This document shows positions 1 to 6,136 of a stretch of 26,377 nt of DNA, one piece after another. The translations under genes were made by a program, and so were the position numbers. Source of the DNA: a virus; IMG/VR virus record IMGVR_UViG_3300021961_000541, positions 1 to 26,377 of that record, one strand, 5' to 3'. The notes under the pieces were generated by a model, which ran no database searches, had not been told where the DNA came from, and saw nothing but the letters and a program-made list of their open reading frames with translations. Positions within the stretch are counted from its first letter, which is position 1. The number at the start of each line of letters is the position of its first letter.

Positions 1-293
1 TCAAACATCTCTTTGATTGCAGGGATGAGTTTGTTGGTTATGAACTCATCTAGTTTTTTGCCCTTGAGGTTGAGTGGGCATACTGGAGGATTGAGAGTAT
101 GGGTCAGGAGATTGATGGCTCTCAAGTCTCCTGCTGTCCCTATCAAGTATTTCCCGTTAACCGCTATTTTGGAAGTCTCGGGTTTGAGGGTCATGATTTG
201 GTATGGGACGCCCGCGCTGTCTGTGGAGGTGATGCGGGTATCTGCGGCTAGTAGGCAGTATCCGTCTCCTTGTATCCCTACTACTGTTGTCAT
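1..293 (-). CDS. Proteasome-beta/HslV-like Ntn hydrolase, N-terminal part (runs off window)
   Basis: The minus strand reads open from an ATG at 293 to the window edge, giving 97 residues that begin MTTVVGIQGDGYCLLAADTR. If the initiator Met is removed, Thr1 is exposed. Counting from it, Asp falls at position 17, as in proteasome beta subunits and HslV. SKIAV is then a plausible match for the segment carrying catalytic Lys33, and IGTAGDL matches the G-x-x-G(S) strand that lines the active site. Family T1 enzymes are self-compartmentalised threonine proteases or their Ntn relatives. The start overlaps the preceding stop by one base (TAATG), indicating translational coupling. The C-terminal half lies outside the window, so ring formation, propeptide and activity cannot be judged. 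It might instead be a non-proteolytic Ntn-fold protein. Confidence 0.72.
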   Translation of the reverse strand, partial: MTTVVGIQGDGYCLLAADTRITSTDSAGVPYQIMTLKPETSKIAVNGKYLIGTAGDLRAINLLTHTLNPPVCPLNLKGKKLDEFITNKLIPAIKEMF

Positions 294-577
294 TAGAAGT
301 TGATTGGTTTGACGATGATGGGGGTTTGTTCGCCTACCCATGCGCCGATGCAGTTGTACTGTATGTATTCGTCGGCTTCGTCGTAGGTCATGTTGTCGCG
401 CTTCATTAAGGTTTGGATCATTAGGTCGTGGTTGTAGACGGCTAGGAGTGGTTCGTTGATGCGTTGGGAGAAGCCGATGATTGCGTGTTCGAAGCCGTCC
501 ATGAGTAAGGCTTGTTCGCCTATGTCTTCTAAGTACCATTGGATGTCATCTTTTGTGAAGTAGGGGTTTAGTGTCAT
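293..577 (-). CDS. Conserved phage protein of unknown function (94 aa)
   Basis: This is a small acidic protein. Its second half reads like a recurrent phage family I recognise only by pattern: a hydrophobic DGFEHAIIGF strand, a conserved LAVYNHD segment, then MTYDEADEYIQYN and the closing GAWVGEQTP. No catalytic motif or membrane segment is visible. An AAGGAAC ribosome-binding sequence lies just upstream of the ATG at 577. Its stop overlaps the start of the proteasome-like gene by one base, so the two are probably made together. It follows the phosphoesterase gene after a 45-base gap. Function unknown. Confidence 0.8.
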   Translation of the reverse strand: MTLNPYFTKDDIQWYLEDIGEQALLMDGFEHAIIGFSQRINEPLLAVYNHDLMIQTLMKRDNMTYDEADEYIQYNCIGAWVGEQTPIIVKPINF

Positions 578-622
578 GTTGAGTTCCTTGTCGTTTAGAT
601 TTATCTGACGCGCCGCTTTGTG

Positions 623-1831
623 TTAGAGGACTGCCATATCTGACCAACCTTTAGGGTCGTGTTTACCCACAAGGAAAGTGAGTGTCCCTGGTGTAGACCA
701 GTTACCCGTCATATCCGTATACCACTTTGAACCACCATCGTTTGATGGGCATTGGAACCTGTACCAAGGTCCGAAGTCTTGTACCTGTAAATGGTGTCTG
801 TGTGCTGTAACCCAGATATCTGGCTCTCTGCCTTCTTCGCGAAGTATCTTTATTGACTGCCCGCGAAGCCATTCCACTTCTTTACCACTGATTTTGTGAC
901 CGTGATGAAACGCCACTTTGACCCCTGATAGCACTGAGGTGATAACCATCTCATCATGTGGGATACGCCATTTAAGTTTATCTAACTCTGGTCTGTCTTC
1001 TACGATCCGTTTCACAGTGTCAGCAAGAAAGCCACCCACATTGTCCGAATCGCTAGTTACCTGTTTGCCGTTACGGCGCATCCACTCACCGTGGTTGCAA
1101 TGAACAGAAATGAACTCTGCTTGGTCAGCCAATGGTGCTAACTGTCGTAAACCTTGAGACCAAAGATCTATCGCTAAAAGAAGTTGTTCCCGTTGAGTTA
1201 ATTCAACTGTGAACAACTGGCTTGAATACTGCCCGTCACATCCTTCTACAGGGTCACCCATGTTCACAATGGCTATCTTCTCAATGTTGCGTCCGATCTT
1301 GCGGAGTTCTTTGACCCGTTCAATCGTTGCTGTGTAACTGTCAAGGATTCTTTCAACTGTTGCGTCTACTCCACCACCAGCAGATTTACCTAACTGTTGG
1401 TCAGCCCAACAAACAACCAATGTTGCGCCCGCCTCTTTTGAAGGGGTGGTTGTTGGTTTGTTTACAGGTTTCCATTTCTGTACATAGTTACGGATCTCAT
1501 TAACTTGTTCGTCGTTTAAACCTGTGAGACTTTTGCGTCGGAACCTAGCCTTATATGAGTAAAGCCATATCACATCTCTGTCGCCGTTCTCTAAGCGTTT
1601 AGATGACTGCCATTTAGACATTTTGACGGTATCGTCCGCTATTTCAAAGATGTTCGGGTCTAAACCGAATCCTTTAAGAACAGTGTCCCAGTCTGTGCCA
1701 AGTTCTGTGAGCATTGCTCCTGTGGATAACTCTCCGCCTTCTGGTGAGACTGTCGCCCATGCTTTGTCCCCGTTGGGGTGACCGTCAGCGTCTAAGGCGA
1801 TATCAGTCAATGCGTTTTTGAGTTTGCTCAT
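623..1831 (-). CDS. Calcineurin-like metallophosphoesterase
   Basis: A 402-residue protein whose C-terminal two thirds carry the ordered motifs of the calcineurin-like phosphoesterase fold: WADQQLGK (about 142-149), GDPVEG (192-197), the CNHGEW version of the GNHE motif (245-250), FHHGH (308-312) and TAHRHH (342-347). These supply the Asp, Asn and His ligands of a two-metal centre. The first motif has Gln where many members have His (D-x-Q rather than D-x-H). The first 130 residues are a separate, unrecognised region ending in a Thr/Pro linker. Related proteins in actinophages are often annotated as Mre11-like nucleases or phosphoesterases; the substrate (DNA or nucleotide) cannot be told from sequence. 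It overlaps the upstream small HTH-like gene by 4 bases (ATGA). Confidence 0.88.
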   Translation of the reverse strand: MSKLKNALTDIALDADGHPNGDKAWATVSPEGGELSTGAMLTELGTDWDTVLKGFGLDPNIFEIADDTVKMSKWQSSKRLENGDRDVIWLYSYKARFRRKSLTGLNDEQVNEIRNYVQKWKPVNKPTTTPSKEAGATLVVCWADQQLGKSAGGGVDATVERILDSYTATIERVKELRKIGRNIEKIAIVNMGDPVEGCDGQYSSQLFTVELTQREQLLLAIDLWSQGLRQLAPLADQAEFISVHCNHGEWMRRNGKQVTSDSDNVGGFLADTVKRIVEDRPELDKLKWRIPHDEMVITSVLSGVKVAFHHGHKISGKEVEWLRGQSIKILREEGREPDIWVTAHRHHLQVQDFGPWYRFQCPSNDGGSKWYTDMTGNWSTPGTLTFLVGKHDPKGWSDMAVL

Positions 1832-2124
1832 TTTGATGCTCCTAGGTTGCTAGGGAAACATTGGCATTCTTTGTGCCCGCCTTCTCTGAAGCATCCTCGT
1901 TTTTGGTTGATGGTTGTGCGAGATATTGAGAACCCTTCATCTATTAGGGCTCTGTGTATCTGCGAGTTTGACGCTGGTGATTGCAATGCGTTCATTAACG
2001 CAACTTGTGTTTCGGGATCTAATTGTTTGTGTATTTTCCCTATTGGGCACGGCGCGCTAACGGTTTTAGACATCTGCGAAAGTTTGTTGAGCAGGTCTTT
2101 CTTTGACTTATCTGGACTAGTCAT
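1828..2124 (-). CDS. Small HTH-like protein upstream of the phosphoesterase
   Basis: A 98-residue, Lys-rich protein. Residues about 54-75 (SNSQIHRALIDEGFSISRTT) look like a helix-turn-helix of the type in which a short helix is followed by a recognition helix rich in Ser/Arg/Thr. The C-terminus has two Cys and two His in a CFREGGHKECQCF cluster that could bind zinc. A strong AGGAGA ribosome-binding sequence precedes the ATG at 2124. Its stop overlaps the phosphoesterase start by 4 bases. It is the first gene of the leftmost minus operon. It could be a regulator or a terminase-small-subunit-like DNA binder; neither is proven. Confidence 0.8.
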   Translation of the reverse strand: MTSPDKSKKDLLNKLSQMSKTVSAPCPIGKIHKQLDPETQVALMNALQSPASNSQIHRALIDEGFSISRTTINQKRGCFREGGHKECQCFPSNLGASK

Positions 2125-2143
2125 GTGTTCTCCTGTCTTTCTA

Positions 2144-2154
2144 GTATGACATAC
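2144..2154. promoter_or_regulatory. Perfect inverted repeat GTATG-A-CATAC, candidate operator
   Basis: An 11-base perfect palindrome with a one-base centre overlaps the proposed -10 of the minus promoter and lies about 20 bases upstream of the small HTH-like gene. Location suggests a repressor site. No second copy was noticed in the window. Confidence 0.3.
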
Positions 2155-2179
2155 AACTACATTATTTCTCTTGTGTCAA
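2151..2179 (-). promoter_or_regulatory. Candidate sigma70-type promoter for the leftmost minus operon
   Basis: Reading the minus strand, a perfect TTGACA (2179-2174) is followed after 17 bases by TTGTAT (2156-2151). The -35 is consensus but the -10 matches only 3 of 6 positions. It sits 27 bases before the HTH-like start, which has its own AGGAGA ribosome-binding site, so this transcript would have a normal short leader. Confidence 0.4.
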
Positions 2180-2256
2180 GCACTGTTATTCACTTATAGC
2201 AAATACAAATGTAAATAAATAAAATATTTAAGGGGTTTTAGGAAAAACATCTCTGA

Positions 2257-2271
2257 TATCACTGTGATAAT
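2257..2271 (+). promoter_or_regulatory. TGTGATAAT extended -10 overlapping the palindrome TATCAC-T-GTGATA
   Basis: A 13-base perfect inverted repeat (2257-2269) overlaps a TGn-GATAAT element (-10 at 2266-2271). The start codon of the winged-HTH gene lies 8 bases after the -10, and no ribosome-binding sequence is visible between them. A leaderless or nearly leaderless mRNA is therefore likely. The palindrome is well placed to be an operator for the adjacent regulator. Confidence 0.42.
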
Positions 2272-2279
2272 CTGCGCAG

Positions 2280-2723
2280 ATGGTTTCAAATCATGACAAC
2301 AGAAGAGACCACGCAATACGCGGACCCTTAGAACGAGTAGTGAAAAACGCTCAAGCAAAGAACCTTTCCGCCAAACAACTAGTTGAGTCAATCCTTGAAG
2401 AACTAGATGAACAAAACATCATCGCCTACACCCCTAAAAGCAATGTAAACCTTTTGACCCCACCCGGCAGAGTATTGCTTTACCTCATACAAACCCCAGG
2501 TTTAACAGTGCGAGAACTATCCACAACCCTTGGCGTCACAAACACTGCCATTATCAAAGCCATATCCTTATTGAGTAAAAACAAGTTAGTAGCAAGAACA
2601 AAAGTCAAAGGACGCTACGAATATCGGATAAACCTAAACGAGGTGGTATATCATCCCGACCTTCGTAGGTTAATAAAGACACTTTTTGAAGCACTCCCTT
2701 CAACTAATGTGATATCACCATGA
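2280..2723 (+). CDS. Winged helix-turn-helix (MarR-like) DNA-binding protein
   Basis: A 147-residue protein. Residues about 60-120 form a winged HTH: TPPGRVLLYLIQTPGLTVRE is the lead helix, LGVTNTAIIKAISLL the HTH, and a basic wing (VARTKVKGRYEYRI) follows. The N-terminal 50 residues are polar and probably helical. Similar proteins are common in actinophages, where their function is mostly unknown. It is the first gene of a plus-strand operon and overlaps the 2OG oxygenase gene by 4 bases (ATGA). A palindrome covers its own -10 element, which suggests autoregulation (inference). Confidence 0.85.
   Translation: MVSNHDNRRDHAIRGPLERVVKNAQAKNLSAKQLVESILEELDEQNIIAYTPKSNVNLLTPPGRVLLYLIQTPGLTVRELSTTLGVTNTAIIKAISLLSKNKLVARTKVKGRYEYRINLNEVVYHPDLRRLIKTLFEALPSTNVISP
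2709..2718. promoter_or_regulatory. Perfect palindrome GTGATATCAC, second copy of the GTGATA half-site
   Basis: A 10-base palindrome lies immediately before the oxygenase start at 2720. It uses the same GTGATA/TATCAC half-sites as the 2257-2269 repeat but in the opposite arrangement. It lies inside the end of the winged-HTH coding sequence, so chance cannot be excluded. Confidence 0.22.
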
Positions 2724-3490
2724 GTTTACTTCTAATCAAAGACGCAAACATGGGTGAAATACCCCCCACCCCCACATCCCTAGAAGAAATTCCCGAAACA
2801 CCGCAAGCACAAAAAACATTAAAACAAGTCGCTTACCAACACGGCTTACCAGCATCCTACAAACAAGAACAAGACGGCAAACTAACCCAAAATATTTTCC
2901 CTATCCGAAAACGGGAAACCACACAAATTTCATCCTCATCTAAAATAGATCTACAACTACACACCGAATCAGCATTCCACCCATACTCACCAGCGTTCGT
3001 GATCCTGATGTGTCTACGAGAAGATTTAAACGCTGTAACTACCTTCGCCACCGTGGACGACATCGTCTCATCATTAGACAACGAAACACTGTTTTGCTTA
3101 AAAGAACCATTGTTCATCACAGCAATAGATGAAAGTTTCAGAACACACGGAGAACCAAACAAAAACATTATTTTACCCATACTGACAGAAACCACAAACG
3201 GGTTAAATATACAATTTGACGAATTCTATATGCGAGGGAAAACATTCCAAGCACAAGAAGCACTAGACAAACTTCTTGAATCAATCAAAACACACACCAA
3301 AGAAATAGTTTTAGAAACAGGTGACATCCTCGTCATGGACAACCGAAAAGTAGTTCACGGAAGAAAATCTTTCACAGCCAAATATGACGGAACAGACAGA
3401 TGGCTACAACGAATGCTTGTCTTAGACAAGATGCCCCCTGAAACAGACTATGTGTACGAAGACCATTTGATTGTCACGACAGAAATGTAG
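2720..3490 (+). CDS. Clavaminate synthase/AsnO/VioC-like 2OG-Fe(II) oxygenase, short N-terminus
   Basis: A 256-residue member of the TauD/clavaminate-synthase-like superfamily. The iron-binding motif is the HxE form characteristic of the clavaminate synthase/AsnO/VioC group, in LHTESAFHP (His81, Glu83). The distal His213 lies in VVHGRKSF. Arg227 in TDRWLQR lies 14 residues later, the spacing at which this family binds 2OG. The start LLLIKDANMGEIPPTPTS matches the family's strand plus PPTPT segment, so about 85 N-terminal residues present in VioC-type enzymes are missing. This is not a wrong start: an in-frame TAA lies at 2705-2707 and the ATGA overlap supports the ATG. Family members hydroxylate free or carrier-bound amino acids (Arg, Asn); the substrate here is unknown. 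Confidence 0.88.
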   Translation: MSLLLIKDANMGEIPPTPTSLEEIPETPQAQKTLKQVAYQHGLPASYKQEQDGKLTQNIFPIRKRETTQISSSSKIDLQLHTESAFHPYSPAFVILMCLREDLNAVTTFATVDDIVSSLDNETLFCLKEPLFITAIDESFRTHGEPNKNIILPILTETTNGLNIQFDEFYMRGKTFQAQEALDKLLESIKTHTKEIVLETGDILVMDNRKVVHGRKSFTAKYDGTDRWLQRMLVLDKMPPETDYVYEDHLIVTTEM

Positions 3491-3495
3491 GTTGT

Positions 3496-3975
3496 ATGTT
3501 CCAGACAATAGACACTTTTATCAGAAAATATTTTCGTGGGTTAATACCGCACACATCAACAGAGTGGCAACAACTACACGAAAACGACGAAGATTATGTG
3601 GACGACAAACCCACAGCCATAAAGGGTGATATCTTCCGTAGTTTTGGAGACAAATGGATTAAACATATTGACTGCGATGATGGTTGGCTTGATCTAATCG
3701 CCGATTGCCACAGCGAACTTTTTGCAATAGACCCCAACTACACAGTTTTTCAAATCAAACAAAAGTTTGGAACACTGCGATACTACGCCGAACCATCTCA
3801 AGAAAAATTTGCCAAAAAATTTAGGACGGTTATCGGCAGGTACGAACAACTCTCATCGCGGACATGTGAAACCAGTGGGGCAAAAGGTGTGTTGATGAAA
3901 AAAGGTGGTTGGTATAAAACGCTAGACCCTACGCTTGGGCGTGTTTTGGGCTACGAAGAAGCGAACAAAAAATAA
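3496..3975 (+). CDS. Conserved phage-type protein of unknown function (159 aa)
   Basis: The protein has a recognisable but uncharacterised pattern: CDDGWLDLIADCHSELF, then a strand VFQIKQKFGTLRYYAE, then a C-terminal TCETSGAKG and GGWYKTL. In relatives I recall, the C-terminal element is usually a CxxC zinc knuckle. Here the second Cys is Ser (C-E-T-S-G), so metal binding is probably weakened or lost. It starts 5 bases after the oxygenase stop, so it is in the same operon. Function unknown. Confidence 0.8.
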   Translation: MFQTIDTFIRKYFRGLIPHTSTEWQQLHENDEDYVDDKPTAIKGDIFRSFGDKWIKHIDCDDGWLDLIADCHSELFAIDPNYTVFQIKQKFGTLRYYAEPSQEKFAKKFRTVIGRYEQLSSRTCETSGAKGVLMKKGGWYKTLDPTLGRVLGYEEANKK

Positions 3976-3977
3976 AT

Positions 3978-4076
3978 ATGGTTGTTATCGGTGCAAGATC
4001 CTTTAAGTGTCCATGCAAGGAACCGATACCCGAAAACCCTGAATGCGGGGACAAAGGCGTTGAAGACGACGAATAA
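3978..4076 (+). CDS. Very small Cys-containing protein (32 aa)
   Basis: An ATG two bases after the preceding stop opens a 32-codon frame, MVVIGARSFKCPCKEP... ending GVEDDE. It has three Cys (CPC and PEC) and an acidic tail. Support comes from tight spacing and from the frame filling exactly the space up to the abutting minus-strand stop at 4077. No ribosome-binding sequence is convincing and no family is recognised. Confidence 0.45.
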   Translation: MVVIGARSFKCPCKEPIPENPECGDKGVEDDE

Positions 4077-4412
4077 CTATTGTTGTGTAGAGATCCAAGC
4101 AGAGAACGCTTCATCTTCTGTTGGGATAATCCAAACTTGACACGCCCCTAAATCTTTGTGCCTGTCGCCAAGAAAAGCCCATGCTATAGAAATTTTCCCG
4201 CTAGGTTCCACAACCCCAACATTACATTCAAGCCCGTACAACTTTAAGAAATGCTCCACTACGCATTCGACATCATCGTGTGCGCAGGACGAATCTTCTT
4301 TACCTCTGTTGGGGCAGCCAACATCAACGATCTCAAGTTTGTCTTTATTCAACAAAAGGGAAACAACATGTCCGTCGTTATGCCATTTGATTTCTTCGTC
4401 GGTGTCAACCAT
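4077..4412 (-). CDS. Unrecognised protein (111 aa), probably from a leaderless mRNA
   Basis: The protein has mixed alpha/beta character. It starts MVDTDEEIKWHNDGHVV and carries Cys in CPNRG, SSCAHDD and ECVVEHF, then a strand-rich end (GKISIAWAFLGDRH, CQVWIIPTEDEAF). No catalytic motif is recognised. There is no ribosome-binding sequence. Instead a TAGTCT hexamer lies exactly 6 bases before the ATG. Its stop codon abuts the stop of the plus-strand 32-aa gene with no base between. Function unknown. Confidence 0.72.
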   Translation of the reverse strand: MVDTDEEIKWHNDGHVVSLLLNKDKLEIVDVGCPNRGKEDSSCAHDDVECVVEHFLKLYGLECNVGVVEPSGKISIAWAFLGDRHKDLGACQVWIIPTEDEAFSAWISTQQ

Positions 4413-4418
4413 AAGGAA

Positions 4419-4424
4419 AGACTA
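4419..4424 (-). promoter_or_regulatory. TAGTCT -10-like hexamer 6 bases before the 4412 start
   Basis: On the minus strand TAGTCT (4424-4419) fits the actinobacterial TAnnnT -10 consensus. It is followed by six bases (TTCCTT) and then ATG. The same geometry recurs before three other genes in the window. No good -35 is seen. Confidence 0.35.
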
Positions 4425-4467
4425 GTTCGTTTAAACTACAAAAACTAGTAACAGCACCCCTACGCGC

Positions 4468-4488
4468 AAAAAGAAGAGGCTTCCTTTC
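4468..4488 (-). terminator. Weak stem-loop with U-rich 3' arm after the ferredoxin gene
   Basis: On the minus strand GAAAGGAAG-CCT-CTTCTTTTT can pair over nine positions including G-U pairs, and its 3' arm is a run of T. It lies 20 bases downstream of the ferredoxin stop, at the end of a long minus operon. The stem is A-U rich and may be weak. Confidence 0.33.
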
Positions 4489-4507
4489 CTACTATCTATT
4501 CTACCAT

Positions 4508-4756
4508 TCAGTCCGCTTCTATAAAAATGCACTCACCCGGACAATCCTCAGCCGCATCTATCACATCTTGAAGCCTGTCTTCGCCAAAAGAAGCGCAACC
4601 CGCCGCACCTTCGGGATTCCCTCGCGCTTTGGAAAATATCTTCCCATTCTCCTGAACGTACGCCAACCCATCCTCCAGCATGATGAACACATCGGGGGCT
4701 ATCTCCGCGCAGAGACCATCTCCAGTGCATAAGTCTTGGTCAATCCAAACTTTCAT
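4508..4756 (-). CDS. [3Fe-4S]-type ferredoxin
   Basis: An 82-residue ferredoxin of the kind found beside actinobacterial cytochromes P450. The start MKVWIDQDLCTGDGLC gives C10-x2-D13-x2-C16, and the third cluster ligand is C72 in CPGEC. Asp at the position where a [4Fe-4S] protein has Cys predicts a [3Fe-4S] cluster. There are two extra Cys (54 and 76) and about 15 extra residues (GKIFSKARGNPEGAAG) before the last helix compared with the usual 63-66 residues. No P450 or ferredoxin reductase lies in the window. It would need host reductase and could feed electrons to host or phage redox enzymes (inference). It is the last gene of the lysis-type operon and overlaps the upstream gene by 17 bases. 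Confidence 0.9.
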   Translation of the reverse strand: MKVWIDQDLCTGDGLCAEIAPDVFIMLEDGLAYVQENGKIFSKARGNPEGAAGCASFGEDRLQDVIDAAEDCPGECIFIEAD

Positions 4757-4937
4757 TTACAACCACCTCTTCGGGTTCGTGAGGTAAACCTTTGTCTCGT
4801 CTTCCACAGAAAATGCCATCAGATTGATAGTCACACCAAACAGTGAATTCTTTATACGGTTCCTCATGTATCTGCCAGCGACAATGTTTACATAAACGGG
4901 ATTTTTTTACTATTTGTTCTCCGTTACCGTATCCCAT
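4740..4937 (-). CDS. Small zinc-ribbon-like protein (65 aa)
   Basis: The sequence has a CKHC knuckle at about 16-19, then WCDYQSDGIFC and a closing LPHEPE. This C-x2-C...C...C/H arrangement is typical of small zinc proteins of actinophages. It overlaps the ferredoxin start by 17 bases and follows the membrane-protein gene by 14 bases. Function unknown; a nucleic-acid or protein-binding knuckle is likely. Confidence 0.7.
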   Translation of the reverse strand: MGYGNGEQIVKKSRLCKHCRWQIHEEPYKEFTVWCDYQSDGIFCGRRDKGLPHEPEEVVVNESLD

Positions 4938-4951
4938 TAATCAAGTTTACT

Positions 4952-5248
4952 TTATTCTTGGTCGTCTGAAATACCGTTACCGTTTTTATCTTCAGCGCTT
5001 TGACCTGAAGAAATCATTAAACCAGCGAGTGTCCCCGTTATGAATGTGGCGACTGATGAGAGTACGGTGAAAAACATCTTGTCATTCTCTGCCTGAGCGC
5101 CAATTGGCTGTGAAACGAATATAAGTGCGTATAGTACTCCAATAGTAGTAGCCAGAAGCACTACCCCCAGAACGCAGCCAATAACAAACCTGAGCCGTGC
5201 ATCTAGTTCTGTTGATGTCATTCTTGGACGATTACTGAATTTGTTCAT
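4952..5248 (-). CDS. Two-TM membrane protein, holin-like, with DxNxNG tail
   Basis: This is a 98-residue protein. A charged N-terminus is followed by a strong membrane helix at about 21-46 (VIGCVLGVVLLATTIGVLYA), a short polar loop, and a second hydrophobic stretch at about 59-83 (FFTVLSSVATFITGTLAGLM). The C-terminus DKNGNGISDDQE resembles a Ca-binding DxNxNGxxD loop. Two helices, size and place in a lysis-type operon fit a class II-like holin or antiholin, but three other membrane proteins in the operon compete for that role. Confidence 0.78.
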   Translation of the reverse strand: MNKFSNRPRMTSTELDARLRFVIGCVLGVVLLATTIGVLYALIFVSQPIGAQAENDKMFFTVLSSVATFITGTLAGLMISSGQSAEDKNGNGISDDQE

Positions 5249-5251
5249 AAT

Positions 5252-5926
5252 TTACCCCGTGAATGCCTTGGTGAATCCTTGAGGACAAGTTTTCTTGCAA
5301 ATCAAATCTGAAATAAATGGCGAAACTGCCCATCCGATTGCAAGCCAAACACCTGCTGGTGTTTCCCACATTTCTGGATGTTTGAAACTTTCAGCCAAAC
5401 AATTTGAAATTACGTTGTCCAACAGTGAGTGGTCAATGCTGTTGCTGACTGCTGGTATCAGCAAAAATGCATCAGCAATTATTTCAGTCATTGCTTTTAC
5501 TACGACTGCTTTTTCTGCTTTATCTATTGCTTGCGCCATCACAGACAGAGTCGTGGATGCTGCTAAACCTTCAGGTTGCTCTGGTCCAAACGCGGCAAGA
5601 ACCAACCCATTGACCATTGCGGTTACTGCTATGTTGCAAGCGTTTGCATCAACCCATGCGACCGCATCTTTCACGCCTTCTTCTACTCTTTCCCAACCTT
5701 CTTCGAGTACTGGAAGAACATATGTATTCCACTCCATAGCCACAATGTCTTCGACTCTATGGTTTATTTCGGGATGGTCATGAATGTACTTAATTGCTTG
5801 GGGAGCAAGTCCCCATGTCTCACAGGTTGAACACGGACCATCGCCACCAAAGCCGTACCATCTCACATAATCGTCGCCACAATCTGAACGATGATAAACA
5901 ATCCCGTCGCCATTTCTGTCAGCCAT
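5252..5926 (-). CDS. Unknown protein with a duplicated N-terminal Ca-loop/Cys domain
   Basis: A 224-residue protein. The first 60 residues (MADRNGDGIVYHRSDCGDDY... to HPEINHRVED) match the neighbouring 68-aa protein at 48 of 60 positions by eye. This domain has an EF-hand-like DxNGDG loop and Cys pairs (SDCGD, CSTCETWGL). The remainder is mostly helical and moderately hydrophobic, with two conserved-looking C-terminal Cys (CKKTC) and a hydrophobic stretch (GVWLAIGWAVSPFISDLI). An AGGAG ribosome-binding sequence lies inside the end of the upstream copy. Function unknown. Confidence 0.8.
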   Translation of the reverse strand: MADRNGDGIVYHRSDCGDDYVRWYGFGGDGPCSTCETWGLAPQAIKYIHDHPEINHRVEDIVAMEWNTYVLPVLEEGWERVEEGVKDAVAWVDANACNIAVTAMVNGLVLAAFGPEQPEGLAASTTLSVMAQAIDKAEKAVVVKAMTEIIADAFLLIPAVSNSIDHSLLDNVISNCLAESFKHPEMWETPAGVWLAIGWAVSPFISDLICKKTCPQGFTKAFTG

Positions 5927-6134
5927 TTCAATCTCCTATTTCCATGGTTGCAAGGTCTTCGGCTCTATGGTTTATTTCAGGATGGTCGTGAATCCATCGT
6001 ATTTGTTCAGGAGTTAGTCCCCATGTTTCGCATGTTGAACTTGGACCATCGCCGCCAAGTCCATACCACCTCACATAACCATCGCCGCAATCTGAACAGT
6101 TGTAAACAATTCCGTCGCCATTTTTGTCAGCCAT
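5747..6134. repeat. Tandem duplication: two 180-base copies, 208 bases apart
   Basis: The copies are 5747-5926 and 5955-6134. They are the same length with no insertion or deletion visible and encode matching 60-residue domains. The 28-base spacer holds the end of the short paralogue and the ribosome-binding site of the long one. Confidence 0.85.
5928..6134 (-). CDS. Short paralogue of the adjacent Ca-loop/Cys domain (68 aa)
   Basis: This gene consists of the 60-residue domain alone, then diverges (LATMEIGD, stop). It keeps the DxNGDG loop, SDCGD and STCETWGL, but has Ser for one Cys of the neighbour (position 32) and an extra Cys at 13. The stop lies one base before the start of the longer copy. 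It precedes the longer copy in transcription and probably arose by tandem partial duplication. Function unknown. Confidence 0.78.
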   Translation of the reverse strand: MADKNGDGIVYNCSDCGDGYVRWYGLGGDGPSSTCETWGLTPEQIRWIHDHPEINHRAEDLATMEIGD

Positions 6135-6136
6135 AA

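Noticed and set aside
4156-4448. Plus-strand frames opposite the 111-aa gene
   Set aside because: The minus frame has better composition and an abutting stop; the plus frames look like shadows.
4548-4730. Alternative minus frame inside the ferredoxin gene
   Set aside because: The ferredoxin frame carries the conserved Cys motifs; this one is a shadow.
5295-5991. Plus-strand frames opposite the duplicated genes
   Set aside because: They lack ribosome-binding sites and mirror the duplication because they are antisense to it.
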